64,000 bases of DNA from Cordilura impudica. Lineage: Eukaryota > Arthropoda > Insecta > Diptera > Scathophagidae. Each line of letters starts with the position of its first letter. Positions within the stretch are counted from its first letter, which is position 1. A program made the translations under genes and the position numbers. The notes beneath the pieces were generated by a model, which made no database searches, was not told the DNA's origin, and saw nothing but the letters and a program-made list of their open reading frames with translations. Location of the stretch: assembly GCA_963682025.1 (NCBI GenBank), contig OY821521.1, positions 49,955,307 through 50,019,306 of the forward strand. Direction: 5' to 3'. Below are positions 1 through 10,660 of the stretch, piece after piece.

Positions 1-737
1 GTTATATTTTTTTTAATTCTGATACAAAATAGTGTGTCAAAGTTTTATTGAAGCTATTCTAGAGGCAATAGTTGTGTGAGGACAATGACTAAACATGGAT
101 TTCCAAATTCAATAGAGTTTAACCTAAAAATGGTGAAAATCTAAGTACTAAATTATAAAAAAATTTATGAGGCACCCGTAGATCGAAAAACTAGAATATG
201 ATATAGACGAAAAAATAAGTGAATCGTATTTTTTTTTAGCTGCACAATCTCATTTCTAGGGGAGAAAATAGGTACCAAAAAACCTTTTTTAAGTTTTTTT
301 TTCTTGCATATTGCCCACATTTCATTCAAAGAAACCATATACATATTGGACATCATAACCAACAGAATAGAAGACATGCACGATCATGTACAATGCTCGT
401 TATATTTAATAAAACCCTTAAATTTCAGGGAGTTATGGTGGTACATATTAATCTTAAATCAAAACTCGGATATATTACTCGAAGTTCTGTTTTAGTGAGG
501 ACATATTTCAGATTTTTGTTTAACTAATGGCTGGTTCGTATTATAGCCGATTTTTCTCGGAGAGACTCTTTATGTTCGATGATGGCAACCTTTGCATAAA
601 ATATAGACAATATGGGTATCAACAATTTTATTGTTATGATTACATGACCATGTGTACAAAATAGATTGAGTATCGAATATTTAAGACAGACTCTCATATA
701 AAAATGATCGCTAAATTAAGTATGCTACTACCACATT
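1..737. other. AT-rich sequence, no gene recognised
   Basis: Only short unrelated open frames occur here and none resembles a known protein. No repeat shared with the rest of the window was seen before the Y-type element that begins near 738. Confidence 0.6.
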
Positions 738-865
738 ATTATACCCTCCACACCTCAGTGGTATATAGAGGTTTGTCATTCCGTTTGTAACGTATCGAAA
801 TAAATTCCGGACACCCCAAAACATATATTTTCTTGATCATTATAACAAGGGATGTTTATTTAGCG

Positions 866-890
866 ATGACCGTCTGTCCGTCTGTCTGTG
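866..890. repeat. (GTCY)n microsatellite inside Y-type element
   Basis: Short run of GTCTGTCC units, the hallmark block of mini-me-like elements. Matching blocks, often inverted, occur near 8592, 20033, 22318, 23935, 40070, 50763, 50918, 57353 and 61748. Confidence 0.85.
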
Positions 891-1194
891 GAAATCACGA
901 TCACGCCGTCAATATCTAAGCTAGACCGTTCGTTTTTGTATAAAATTGTTTACTGACACCCCAAAGGATTGCTATTCAAAATCGTCAAAATCGGTTAAAG
1001 GAGTCACGACATATGAATGAAACTTTGAAAAAAACTCTTGAAAAATAAAATTTTTCAGTGTGTTTGTTGTTTTATTTAAGATATGTTTTATATGTTGTAA
1101 TTCTTCTTATTGTTGAAATCATTGCAATTGTGTGTATATTAATACTGCACTTGTTCATTGGCATAAGCAAGTATTACCCCATATTTTTTTTATC

Positions 1195-3875
1195 GTTAAA
1201 ATTAAAAATTAAATATTAAAAATCAATAAAAATTAAAAATTTTAAAAAAAAATTAAATATTAAAAATTAATAAAAATTATAGATAAAAAATAATTATTAA
1301 AATTGAAAAATGAAAAATGAAATATGAAAAATGAAAAGTGAAAAGTGAAAAATTAAAAACGAAAAATGAAAAGTGAAAAGTGAAAAAGAAAAATGAAAAT
1401 TTAAAAAAGAAAAAAGAAAAATTAAGAGTTAAAACTGAAAAAAAAAATTAAAAATTGAAAATGAAAAATGAAAAATTAAAAATTAAATATGAAAAATGAA
1501 AAATGAAAAATGAAAATGAAAAATAAAAAATTGAATATGAAAAATGAAAAATGAAAAACTAAAAATTAAAAATTAAAAATTAAAAATTAAAAATTAAAAA
1601 TTAAAAATTAAAAATTTAAAATTAAAATTCAAAAATTAAAAATTCAAAATTAAAAATTAGAAATTAAAAATTAAAAATTAAAAATTAAAAATTAAAAATT
1701 AAAAATTAAAAATTAAAAATTAAAAATTAAAAATTAAAAATTAAAAATTAAAAATTAGAAATTAAAAATTAAAAATTAAAAATTAAAAATTAAAAATTAA
1801 AAATTAAAAATTAAAAATTAAAAATTAAAAATTAAAAATTAAAAATTAAAAATTAAAAATTAAAAATTAAAAATTAAAAATTAAAAATTAAAAATTAAAA
1901 ATTAAAAATTAAAAATTAAAAATTAAATATTAAAAATTAAAAATTAAAAATTAAAAATTAAAAATTAAAAATTAAAAATTAAAAATTAAAAATTAAAAAT
2001 TAAAAATTAAAAATTAAAAATTAAAAATTAAAAATTAAAAACTAAAAATTAAAAATTAAAAATTAAAAATTAAAAATTAAAAATTAAAAATTAAAAATTA
2101 AAAATTAAAAATTAAAAATTAAAAATTAAAAATTAAAAATTAAAAATTAAAAATTAAAAATTAAAAATTAAAAATTAAAAATTAAAAATTAAAAATTAAA
2201 AATTAAAAATTAAAAATTAAAAATTAAAAATTAAAAATTAAAAATTAAAAATTAAAAATTAAAAATTAAAAATTAAAAATTTAAAATTAAAAATTTAAAA
2301 TTAAAAATTAAAAATTAAAAATTAAAAATTAAAAATTAAAAATTAAAAATTAAAAATTAAAAATTAAAAATTAAAAATTAAAAATTAAAAATTAAAAATT
2401 AAAAATTAAAAATTAAAAATTAAAAATTAAAAATTAAAAATTAAAAATTAAAAATTAAAAATTAAAAATTAAAAATTAAAAATTAAAAATTAAAAATTAA
2501 AAATTAAAAATTAAAAATTAAAATTAAAAATTAAAAATTAAAAATTAAAAATTAAAAATTAAAAATTAAAAATTAAAAATTAAAAATTAAAAATTAAAAA
2601 TTAAAAATTAAAAATTAAAAATTAAAAATTAAATGTTAAAAATTAAAAATTAAAAATTAAAAAATTACAAATTACAAATTAAAAATTAAAAATTAAAAAT
2701 TAAAAATTAAAAATTAAAAATTAAAAATTAAAAATTAAAAATTAAAAATTAAAAATTAAAAATTAAAAATTAAAAATTAAAAATTAAAAATTAAAAATTA
2801 AAAATTAAAAATTAAAAATTAAAAATTAAAAATTAAAATTAAAAATTAAAAATTAAAAATTAAAAATTAAAAATTAAAAAATTAAAAATTATAAATTATA
2901 AATTATAAATTAAAAATTAAAAATTAAAAATTAAAAATTTAAAAATTAAAAAATTAAAAATTATAAATTATAAATTATAAATTATAAATTAAAAATTAAA
3001 AATTAAAAATTAAAAATTAAAAATTTAAAAATTAAAAATTAAAAATTAAAAATTAAAAATTAAAAATTAAAAATTAAAAATTAAAAATTAAAAATTAAAA
3101 ATTAAAAATTAAAAATTAAAAATTAAAAATTAAAAATTAAAAATTAAAAATTAAAAATTAAAAATTAAAAATTAAAAATTAAAAATTAAAAATTAAAAAT
3201 TAAAAATTAAAAATTAAAAATTAAAAATTAAAAATTAAAAATTAAAAATTAAAAATTAAAAATTAAAAATTAAAAATTAAAAATTAAAAATTAAAAATTA
3301 AAAATTAAAAATTAAAAATTAAAAATTAAAAATTAAAAATTAAAAATTAAAAATTAAAAATTAAAAATTAAAAATTAAAAATTAAAAATTAAAAATTAAA
3401 AATTAAAAATTAAAAATTAAAAATTAAAAATTAAAAATTGAAAATTAAAAGTGAAAAATGAAAAATGAAAAATGAAAAATGAAAAATGAAAAATGAAAAA
3501 TGAAAAATGAAAAATCAAAAATCAAAAATGAAAAATGAAAAATGAAAAATTAAAAATGAAAAATGAAAAATGAAAAAATAAAAATGAAAAATGAAAATGA
3601 AAACGAAAAATGGGATAAGAAAAATGAAAAATGAAAAATGAAAAAGAAAAAATGAAAAATGAAAAATTAAAAATGAAAAATGAAAAATGAAAAATGAATA
3701 ATGAAAAATGAATATTGAAAAATGAATAACGAAAAATGAAAAGTGAAAAGTGAATAATGAAAATTAAAAATAAAAAGTGAAAAGTGAGAAGTGAAAAACG
3801 AAAAATTAAAAATGAAAAAAGAAAAAATAAAAGAAAAAAAAATGAAAAGTGAAAAGTGAAAAATGAAAAGTGACA
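1195..3875. repeat. 2.7 kb tandem array of AAAAATT (7-bp unit)
   Basis: Nearly pure tandem AAAAATT occupies about 1560-3440. Both edges degrade into G-bearing variants (AAAAATG, AAAAGTG) at roughly 1300-1560 and 3440-3875, still in 7-bp register. Homogeneous centre with divergent edges is the pattern expected from unequal exchange. Open frames crossing it are low-complexity artefacts. The same array in opposite orientation is at 44746-47800, and both lie at the same internal point of a Y-type element. Confidence 0.95.
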
Positions 3876-4514
3876 TATGTATTAAATAAAATTATTTTAA
3901 AATTTACTTTTTAATATTGATATTTGTAGCCAAGAATCATTCAAAAAAAAATTTTTTTTGTGGATTATCGTATGACTTCTAAGGTTTAAAAACAGGCTTA
4001 TAAGGATCGAACTTTGGATATTATTATGATGCCGGCTGCGTTAAATAATGAACTTCATTGGTGTTCTATGAAGTACTTAGGGGTTTTCTCTCTAGCAAAA
4101 GAAAAATAATGAAATTTTTCAAAAAGTAATTATTTTTAAGCATCATTGGTTGCTATAATAGAAATTGGCCAACAAGAAAACCAATTATCTTTACATTAAA
4201 TTGGTATTCGGATTTATTGTGACAACAGTTTAAAAGTGGTAGCCGTAGCCAATATCAAATTAAATTATTAAATTAAATTATTGTGTTAACATTCTTACTT
4301 GTAAATATGATTAATATTATTATTATTTTAGGTTTTGTGTACATCAAAAATGATATAATCATATTAAAACAAATCACGAGACGAGAAACTATAAGTATAA
4401 TAGGTACATGCATATTATTTGCATTTTATTTTGCTATAAATACAAAATTCATGATTGTTTTTTCATTCCGGTTTTTGATTCGCATGCAAAATCCTTGCAG
4501 TTGATTATGAAACA

Positions 4515-4720
4515 ATATTTTATTCAAATGACTTCCTCGGGCGGCCTTGCAGTAGCCGATACCAACAACACAATTTTTTAGTACAATTTCCACAGTATGC
4601 ATTGGCTTTTAAGCAATTTTGCTTGTTGGCCGTAACCACCGAGATGAAAATGAGCGTCGTCAGAAAAGTTGATTTTTCGCGATCCGCACCACAATTAGAG
4701 AACAATGTTCAAGCATAAAT
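4515..4720 (-). pseudogene. mariner-type transposase fragment
   Basis: Minus-strand frames read FSDDAHFHLGGYG and, in a neighbouring frame, NKQNC. That matches the mariner motif around a catalytic Asp (FSDEAHFHL..YVNKQNCR). The fragment covers about 60 codons and needs at least one frame change and a stop. No inverted terminal repeats were located. It is an old remnant; the identification rests on this motif only. Confidence 0.6.
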
Positions 4721-4746
4721 CGACTCATTTCATAAACCACATCTTA

Positions 4747-5095
4747 TCTATAATATTAATAGGCTAGGCGATTTCTTGTGACTGATGTTTTGTTCTACTG
4801 TTTTATCCCGATTTTGACCAAACGTATATTATTTGAAAGGTATTTCTTTTTAGCCGTTTTGCAGATTTACAGATTTTTTAATTTTTTCCTTTATTTTGAG
4901 TAAATTGCATTTAAAGTTGCTACTAACACAAACATTAAATTATACAATGCTATGTGTGTGTTTATTAAATTTGTTAATGTGTTTGTAATAAAAATGAGTT
5001 TGTTTTTTGTGTTGATTTGTGAGTTGGCTATAATTGATTGGCATACTTTGATTAGCATACTTTGCGCTCGAATTTCGGGGGCTGGAATCTGCTAG
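4747..5095 (+). mobile_element. non-autonomous Helitron, copy 1
   Basis: Begins TCTATAATATTAATAGGC after an A and ends CTGCTAG before a T, with a short near-terminal palindrome around the CTCGAATTTCG motif. TC...CTAG ends between A and T without target duplication are canonical for Helitrons, and the family's boundaries are confirmed by the empty site of the copy at 60569. About 349 bp; this copy lacks some 30-40 bp near its 3' part seen in other copies. No coding capacity, so it would depend on an autonomous Rep-helicase element elsewhere. Confidence 0.85.
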
Positions 5096-7151
5096 TATTT
5101 TATAGTTACTATTCGTAGAACTTGAGTGAAGACATTATTTTTCAAATACAAATTGTTTTTTTTTATAAAAATTACGTATTTCATTGCTACGTACTGCAAA
5201 ATATTTTGAATTATATTTGGCTTTATTTTTCCAACCTTTTATGGCCAGAAATTTGGAGTTATTGACGAGTCATTGGTGAAAATTGATTAAAGAAATTAAA
5301 ATTTGTTTAAAAATTCATTCGATAAAATTAGTCCAATTTATACATGGATATATTAATAAAAATTATTTATTTAAGCTATAATTTTGCTGCAGAACGAAAT
5401 GTGAAATAATCTATGGTTTTTGAGTTATAGCTGAAAAACTAAATAAATATAAAAAGTCATAAAAAAAAGTTTGGTCTGAGAACGCCAAACACTTTGAAGA
5501 TTTTACTGGCCTAATAGTTTCACCTTGACTTGGAATATATCACCCCCCAGAATCGTCGTGCCACTGTGTAATTAATCATATGTATACGTACAGCGTTACA
5601 GATTCAGCATATCAGTGAGACAGTGAAGAGCGTAACTATTGTAATCATTTAGAATCTGGAGATCTCTATTTCTTGTAAAATATAGTTTATGCTGAAAAGA
5701 TTACAACTTTTTCGGAAAAATTAATTAATAAAATGAATATTTGTTAGCCAAAAAAAAATTGATTGCATCCTTCTGTATCCTTTAAAAACGGCTGGCCACG
5801 TATGTAGGATTCTGCAACATGTCTTTAAAATGTAGTGCTGGGTTTCCCATTTTTTTCTGGCGCAATTTTAAAAAGCACTTCTGAATAATTTTACAGTCAA
5901 CAACACTTAAAAGCCGGCCCATTGTGCACAAGCTGATAATATTGTCTGGCAACATAAACAACATACTCGTACCATATTTTGTACATACACATGAATTGTA
6001 TTTTGATTCCTTTTCAGATCACAAAACAACAACAATCACAACAACTGCTAAGGAAAAAAATTAAAGGAATTATGCTACCGTCAATTTGAAAAGACACGAC
6101 ACGAGTCAAATGAAAAGAAAAATAAGTCATAACTCTACGCTACAAGTATCATTCGACAAAAATATGCCAACAAAAAGAAACGCCAACAATAATAACAACA
6201 TCTTTTATTCAACAAAAATTATGATGCGAGTAGTATGAAATGAAGGCAGCGGCGGCTGTGATGGAGGTGGCACAATTGACCATGATGACGAAGACAAAGA
6301 CGATTTTTATACCACCAACATACTCATTTAATGCAATTTGTTTAGTTTTGTCCATGGTTTAAGGTTTCTTAAGGCTAAATGGCCCTTGAGTGGTTGGTGG
6401 CTAAATGAATGGATAGATGGTCAGATGGACAGACAGTTGGGCCAATGAAGTAAATAGTCTTTGTTTTGCGACCATATAACAAAAAAAAAAAAACAAAATA
6501 ATAAATGGAAGTAAGCATATATGCATGTATGTATGACTGACCGTGGGATGATGACATATGATTTTTTGTTTCATTTCGAACAATACCAATACAACAACTA
6601 CAGAGAGATGTTAAGGAAATTTATTGTTACTTGTTTTTATTAGTATTCGTTTACTTTCCATGAAGCACTTACTTGGGGTTCAAATTGCCAGCAAATGTCA
6701 ATGTCAATGAAGAATCCATTACTGGTGATAACGATGATAAATATACTTGAATTACAAGTATTGCAAATTCTATTGAAAAAGCAAATAACAACTTTTGATC
6801 GTAACTTGTAAATATGGTGTACACTTTAAGTTAGCCTTTAATTTAATACAAATGTAACTTTAACTAGCACGAAAAAATGAAGTCATTCGAAAAGAATCAC
6901 TTTTTCATTGCTTCCAAATTAAGTACTTCCTCGGATGTGGTTTTAAACAACTTTACAAAGCTGTTACGAAAAAACTGCATTTTCAAATCTGCACGATATC
7001 AAATAGGAATTGAGAGTATCCAAATAATATTGAGAGTTACAATTTATATCGAGAGTTAAAAAAAAAAAATAAAAAATTTACACACTTGCTAGAAGAAGTA
7101 CAGTTGAATGTGCAAATTTCGAATCTTAATAAAAATGGTAATAAAATAATA
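5096..7151. other. AT-rich sequence, no gene recognised
   Basis: Mostly single-copy-looking AT-rich sequence. A slightly GC-richer patch at about 6240-6310 has no convincing open frame. I see no transposon ends or exons here. Confidence 0.5.
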
Positions 7152-7220
7152 CTAGCAGAGCCCAGTCCTCGAAATTCGAGTGCTAATTCTAGGAAATTTT
7201 ATTTTATCATTCAATTTATT
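7152..7220 (-). mobile_element. Helitron 3' end only
   Basis: The plus strand reads CTAGCAGAGCCCAGTCCTCG, the reverse of the 3' terminus of the family at 4747, including the CTCGAAATTCGAG palindrome. Similarity stops after about 65 bp, so this is a solo 3' end or a diverged subfamily. Confidence 0.65.
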
Positions 7221-7420
7221 TCTTTCAATGTTTTTTAATCTATTTAATTCATTAAGTTTATTTCATTATAACTATTTGTTGAACACACAGAAATAAAGGC
7301 CTACTTGTATGCCACCTAAAGGTATTCAAATTTTTGGCAATTCTCAATTCAACACAGGGCATGTGTTATGCAATTATTGTAATGAAATCTGTACGTTAAC
7401 TTTCGTGTTGCATAATGTAA

Positions 7421-7701
7421 AGTTGATTGTGCAGGTATAACTTTCCTCGAACTTAACGAATTTAAACAGTTAATAGCTCAAAAGAAAGAGCTTGATCAAC
7501 TGAGTGTTCTTAGGATTGCGTCAACAGCCTACGTTGATTAGAACTCTGGTTATAGAGGTTTGAGTGAAGAAAAATATTGAAAAAATCTTGAAAAAATTTA
7601 ATGTACTCGTAAAGTTGTTTGTGCACGCATAATTTTCCTCAGACTCAACGAATTTAAGCAGTTAATAGCTCAAAAGAAAGAGCTTGATCCACTGAGTGTT
7701 C
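7421..7701. repeat. Direct duplication of about 90 bp (7421-7510 and 7613-7701)
   Basis: Two copies of a segment sharing TTAATAGCTCAAAAGAAAGA and its surroundings lie 192 bp apart, with about ten differences. Neither copy encodes a recognisable protein and none was found elsewhere in the window. Probably a local tandem duplication. Confidence 0.75.
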
Positions 7702-8456
7702 TGCGAGTTCTGCGATAAAGATCCATTCATTAGAAATGGATCTATTAGAATTCGAATTGCTTGAGTGAATGTGTCCCATAAGAAATGTACAGGGATGAAT
7801 CGCGTTTGAGTATAATTTGAGTAAGGTGGGAGTTGAGTAAATTTCAATGATTGATGACATATCTGTGTCAAAATACCTTTCATAAAAGAAAATTTAAGGA
7901 ATATAAGAAGATGAACTATGAAATTTTTACTATTGACAAATTGGGAATTTTACTTGTTTTTCAGAAAACTTACGGAACGTTTTTACAGGTTTTTTTTTTT
8001 TTTTGCTTACAACTCAAAATATGCAGTATGACCAGAAAAAGTATTCGTACATTTACAATTAGGGGAAATCCACGAATTATGCAATCGATTTTATTTTAGC
8101 AGAAGACAAACATGTTTCACTTTATTATATTTATTTTTCAAACTATATTTTGAGATGAGTTCCAATATCGTAAAAATCGGTGCTGACGAAATAGCCACTC
8201 CGCAGTAAAGTACGTCATTCAAAACTTCAAATCCATCAATTCAATTTTGTCAAAACTCCGTTCCGCTCACCGCACCAAACAAACTGAGCGCGAACAGTGA
8301 ACTTTTTTTTGGCGGTAGTAAAACAGAATCTCAGAATTATTGGTTCCTGAACTAGTTCCAAAATCAAGGAATCCGTCGCACAGTGAACCATTTCACGAGA
8401 AGGCGGTCAAAAATCCATAACTTTTGATTGGATTGGAATTTTGATATGCAGTTTTT

Positions 8457-9255
8457 ATACCCTATACTACTATGTGGTTTGGGTATAATGACTTTGTGCT
8501 GCTGTTTGTAACAACCAAAAATATTTGACCTACACCCATCTTTAATTATACCGATCGAATGAGAATCACTATCTGATTCGATTTAACGATGTCCGTCCGT
8601 CCGTCCGTCCGTCTGTGTGTCCATGTAACGTTTGTAATCAAACTGCAGGTCGCAAATATGAATATATTTTTTTATGAAATTTGGTATTTGATCTTTTGTC
8701 GGCCATGGGATGAACGCTATTGAAATTGGTGACAATCGGTCCATGTTCAGACCTAGCCCCATACAAATGAAACCTATGAAATCAACATATATTGCCATAA
8801 GATCCAAATTATCATACAAATCTTAGTCAAATTGGGTTTCTATATATATATTACATCCATTAATCAGTAGTCCAAAAATGATCCCTATCGGACAACTCTT
8901 AGTCATAGGCCCCATATAGAGCTGCTTCCCGATCTTCACTTAAATTAATCAAAAAAACAAAAATATTGCACTGATTCTTCTCAAATTTTGTTTGTATATA
9001 TTTTTGCAAAATACAAGAGACTTAACCAAACATGGTCAGGATCGGTCCATTTTTGGGCCTAGTCCCCATATAGATATAGCATCCGATATGAACTTTTTCA
9101 TATTTGCAGCCGAAAAAATTAATAAAAATCCCACTCAAATTTGGTTTATTCTTATTTTCTATATCCAGTTAGTTGGGCCTGAGAGATAGGGTCTCTAAAC
9201 GCATGGTATAGGGTATCGTATAGTCGGTGTAGACCGACTATAATTTTCTTACTTG
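8457..9255 (+). mobile_element. Type-2 mini-me/DINE-like element, full length
   Basis: Starts ATACCCTATACTACTATG, has a (GTCC)n block near 8592, and ends in the palindromic TATAGTCGGTGTAGACCGACTATA followed by CTTACTTG. Copy 2 of the surrounding Transib (near 59640) lacks it, which places its ends within a few bases of a T-rich run, with no clear target duplication. About 800 bp and non-coding. Further copies: 23302-24091 complete, plus pieces at 20024, 47872, 49617, 50722, 56465, 57253, 61740 and 63301. Confidence 0.75.
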
Positions 9256-9449
9256 TTTTCGTTTGGTAGGTGGGACTTTAGCCGTCAATTTTTGCTTAAT
9301 ATCGACCAATAACAAAAAAAAGTTATGGAGGGTTTAAAATACATTTTAATTTTCTAGTACAAAAGTGATGTGCTAGAAGGTTTAAAATGTTTTTTTTTTC
9401 ATATAAAGTCTTATTAAACTCGTTCTTTTAACTCATACTCTCTGTCTGT

Positions 9450-9556
9450 CTGCCATGGGCGGACCCCATTCCCCCTTATCCAATTGATCTGAAACTTGGC
9501 GCATAGTCTTGTCGTGACTACAGATTTATTTTGGGGTAGTCACGCACAGTCACGCG
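9450..9556 (+). repeat. Left remnant of the ~120-bp Transib satellite
   Basis: One monomer-like unit (CCCCTTATCCAATTGATCTG ... CACGCACAGTCACGCG) precedes the errantivirus and resumes after it at 17014. It is preceded by a short GTCT block near 9440. The retrovirus therefore split a pre-existing tandem array. Confidence 0.85.
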
Positions 9557-10240
9557 AGTTAAGTCCAATGGAACACTGAACTCAACAGATTCCATCGAAC
9601 TTGAAAACCCTATATCTAGCATAAGAATAAATTGCCAAGAATAAAATAAATACCATATTATTAAAATTATAATTTTTAATAACTAGAACAAAGTGTTAAT
9701 AAACTTTGTATTAATAAAATTGTTTACTCAATAATTATTTCAGTTCATCATTTAAAATGAAATAAATGTCAAACTAACAGAATTATAATTTTAAACGAAA
9801 ACAAAGTGTTAATAAACTTTCATATGGAAACTTACTTCATTCATTGAAACTTGATACCTTTGTTTTCGTCATTAAACTAGAACAAAGAGTTAATAAACTT
9901 TGTATTGAAATTTTGTTTATTCATTTCAATCATTTAAAATAAAATAAATGTCAAATCACCAAAATTACAGTTTCAAAACGAAAACAAAGTGTCGATAAAC
10001 TTTCGTATGAAAAACTCACTTTGTTTTCGTCATTTACTTCCTACAAAATACAATATTGTTTTATGACCAACCAATTAAACGTTCTATAAAAGAAACCAAT
10101 AGCATAAGCATATTTTTTTTATTGAATATTTATAGTTTTAGATTAAGAATATTTTTGTATAAAAATATAGCAAACAATAAAGTAAAGAGCAGTTCATATT
10201 AACATTCCAACCAAATGTATTCGTGGACTTTCATTTAACT
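9557..10240 (+). repeat. 5' LTR of the errantivirus
   Basis: 684 bp, ends AGTTAA...TTAACT. U3 contains two imperfect ~190-bp tandem units, each with two AT-rich palindromes of the form ACAAAG-N8-CTTTGT or a near relative (starting near 9688, 9801, 9882 and 9983). A TATAAAAG box is at 10085 and an AATAAA signal at 10176. The first ~88 bp are the same sequence that encodes the envelope C-terminus in the 3' LTR. Confidence 0.95.
10085..10092 (+). promoter_or_regulatory. TATA box of the 5' LTR (TATAAAAG)
   Basis: TATAAAAG lies about 155 bp before the LTR end, leaving room for R and U5. The copy in the 3' LTR is at 16858-16865. Transcription start was not determined. Confidence 0.6.
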
Positions 10241-10251
10241 GGCGCAGTCGG
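10240..10251 (+). other. Primer binding site, tRNA-Ser
   Basis: TGGCGCAGTCGG, whose first T is the last LTR base, is complementary to the 3' end of an insect tRNA-Ser (…CCGACTGCGCCA). Sharing one base with the LTR and using tRNA-Ser are typical of the 17.6/297 branch of errantiviruses. Confidence 0.85.
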
Positions 10252-10266
10252 CAAACAAATCCAAAA

Positions 10267-10563
10267 GATATTCTGAAGAATATCCCTATTTGGTCGCGAC
10301 GCTATCTAAAAGAAATTAATGAAGATATTCTAAAGAATATCCTTTTTTAAAACAAAGAAACATTAGTGAAAATTGTCTAAAGAATATCCTTTTTTTAAGA
10401 AAAAAAAAAAAAAAGTGAAACATTAGTGAAGATATTCCAAAGAATATCCTTTTTTGAAAAAAAATAACATTTGTTAAAATACTGAAGATATTCTAAAGAA
10501 TATCCTTTAAAAAAAAAAAAAATATATATTTGTGAAAAATTTTAAGATATTCCGAAGAATATC
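10267..10563 (+). promoter_or_regulatory. Array of six palindromes in the retroviral leader
   Basis: Five perfect copies of GATATTC-N4-GAATATC start at 10267, 10324, 10431, 10487 and 10546. A sixth, degenerate on its left arm, ends at 10388. Spacing is close to 57 bp with A- or T-rich spacers. Each copy can form a 7-bp hairpin in RNA or a dyad-symmetric protein site in DNA. The gypsy element keeps its Su(Hw) insulator repeats at this position, but the motif here is different. Function unknown. Confidence 0.85.
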
Positions 10564-10660
10564 ATTTTGAAAACAAAGAAGAAAAAAGACTAAAGAACTT
10601 ATTTTTCGTTACGGTTCGAGTTTGTGAAGGAACAGTGAATTGTGTCTAAACTCCAGGGAG

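Larger units (their letters stand above)
738..4256 (-). mobile_element. Y-type mini-me/DINE-1-like element carrying a 7-bp array
   Basis: On the minus strand this copy shows, in order: sequence like the left part of the copy at 44283 (a block reading GGCTACCACTTT, then a GCCGGC core), the A/T array, a conserved block about 960-1010, a (GTCY)n block and a TATACCCTCCA-type terminus near 738. The same parts recur at 22072, 33000, 44283 and 58870. The (GTCY)n block fits dipteran mini-me/DINE-1 non-autonomous elements as I know them; the family assignment is by memory. The usual AAGTAAGAGTG end is missing, so this copy is truncated near 4256. No coding capacity. Confidence 0.65.

Noticed and set aside
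3667..3876. Open frame of 69 codons in the A/T array
   Set aside because: Only Phe, Ser, Ile, His and Leu from a 7-bp repeat; translation of low-complexity DNA.
10640..10660. Upstream extension of gag
   Set aside because: It begins at TTG; the first ATG is at 10661, so the extension is not supported.
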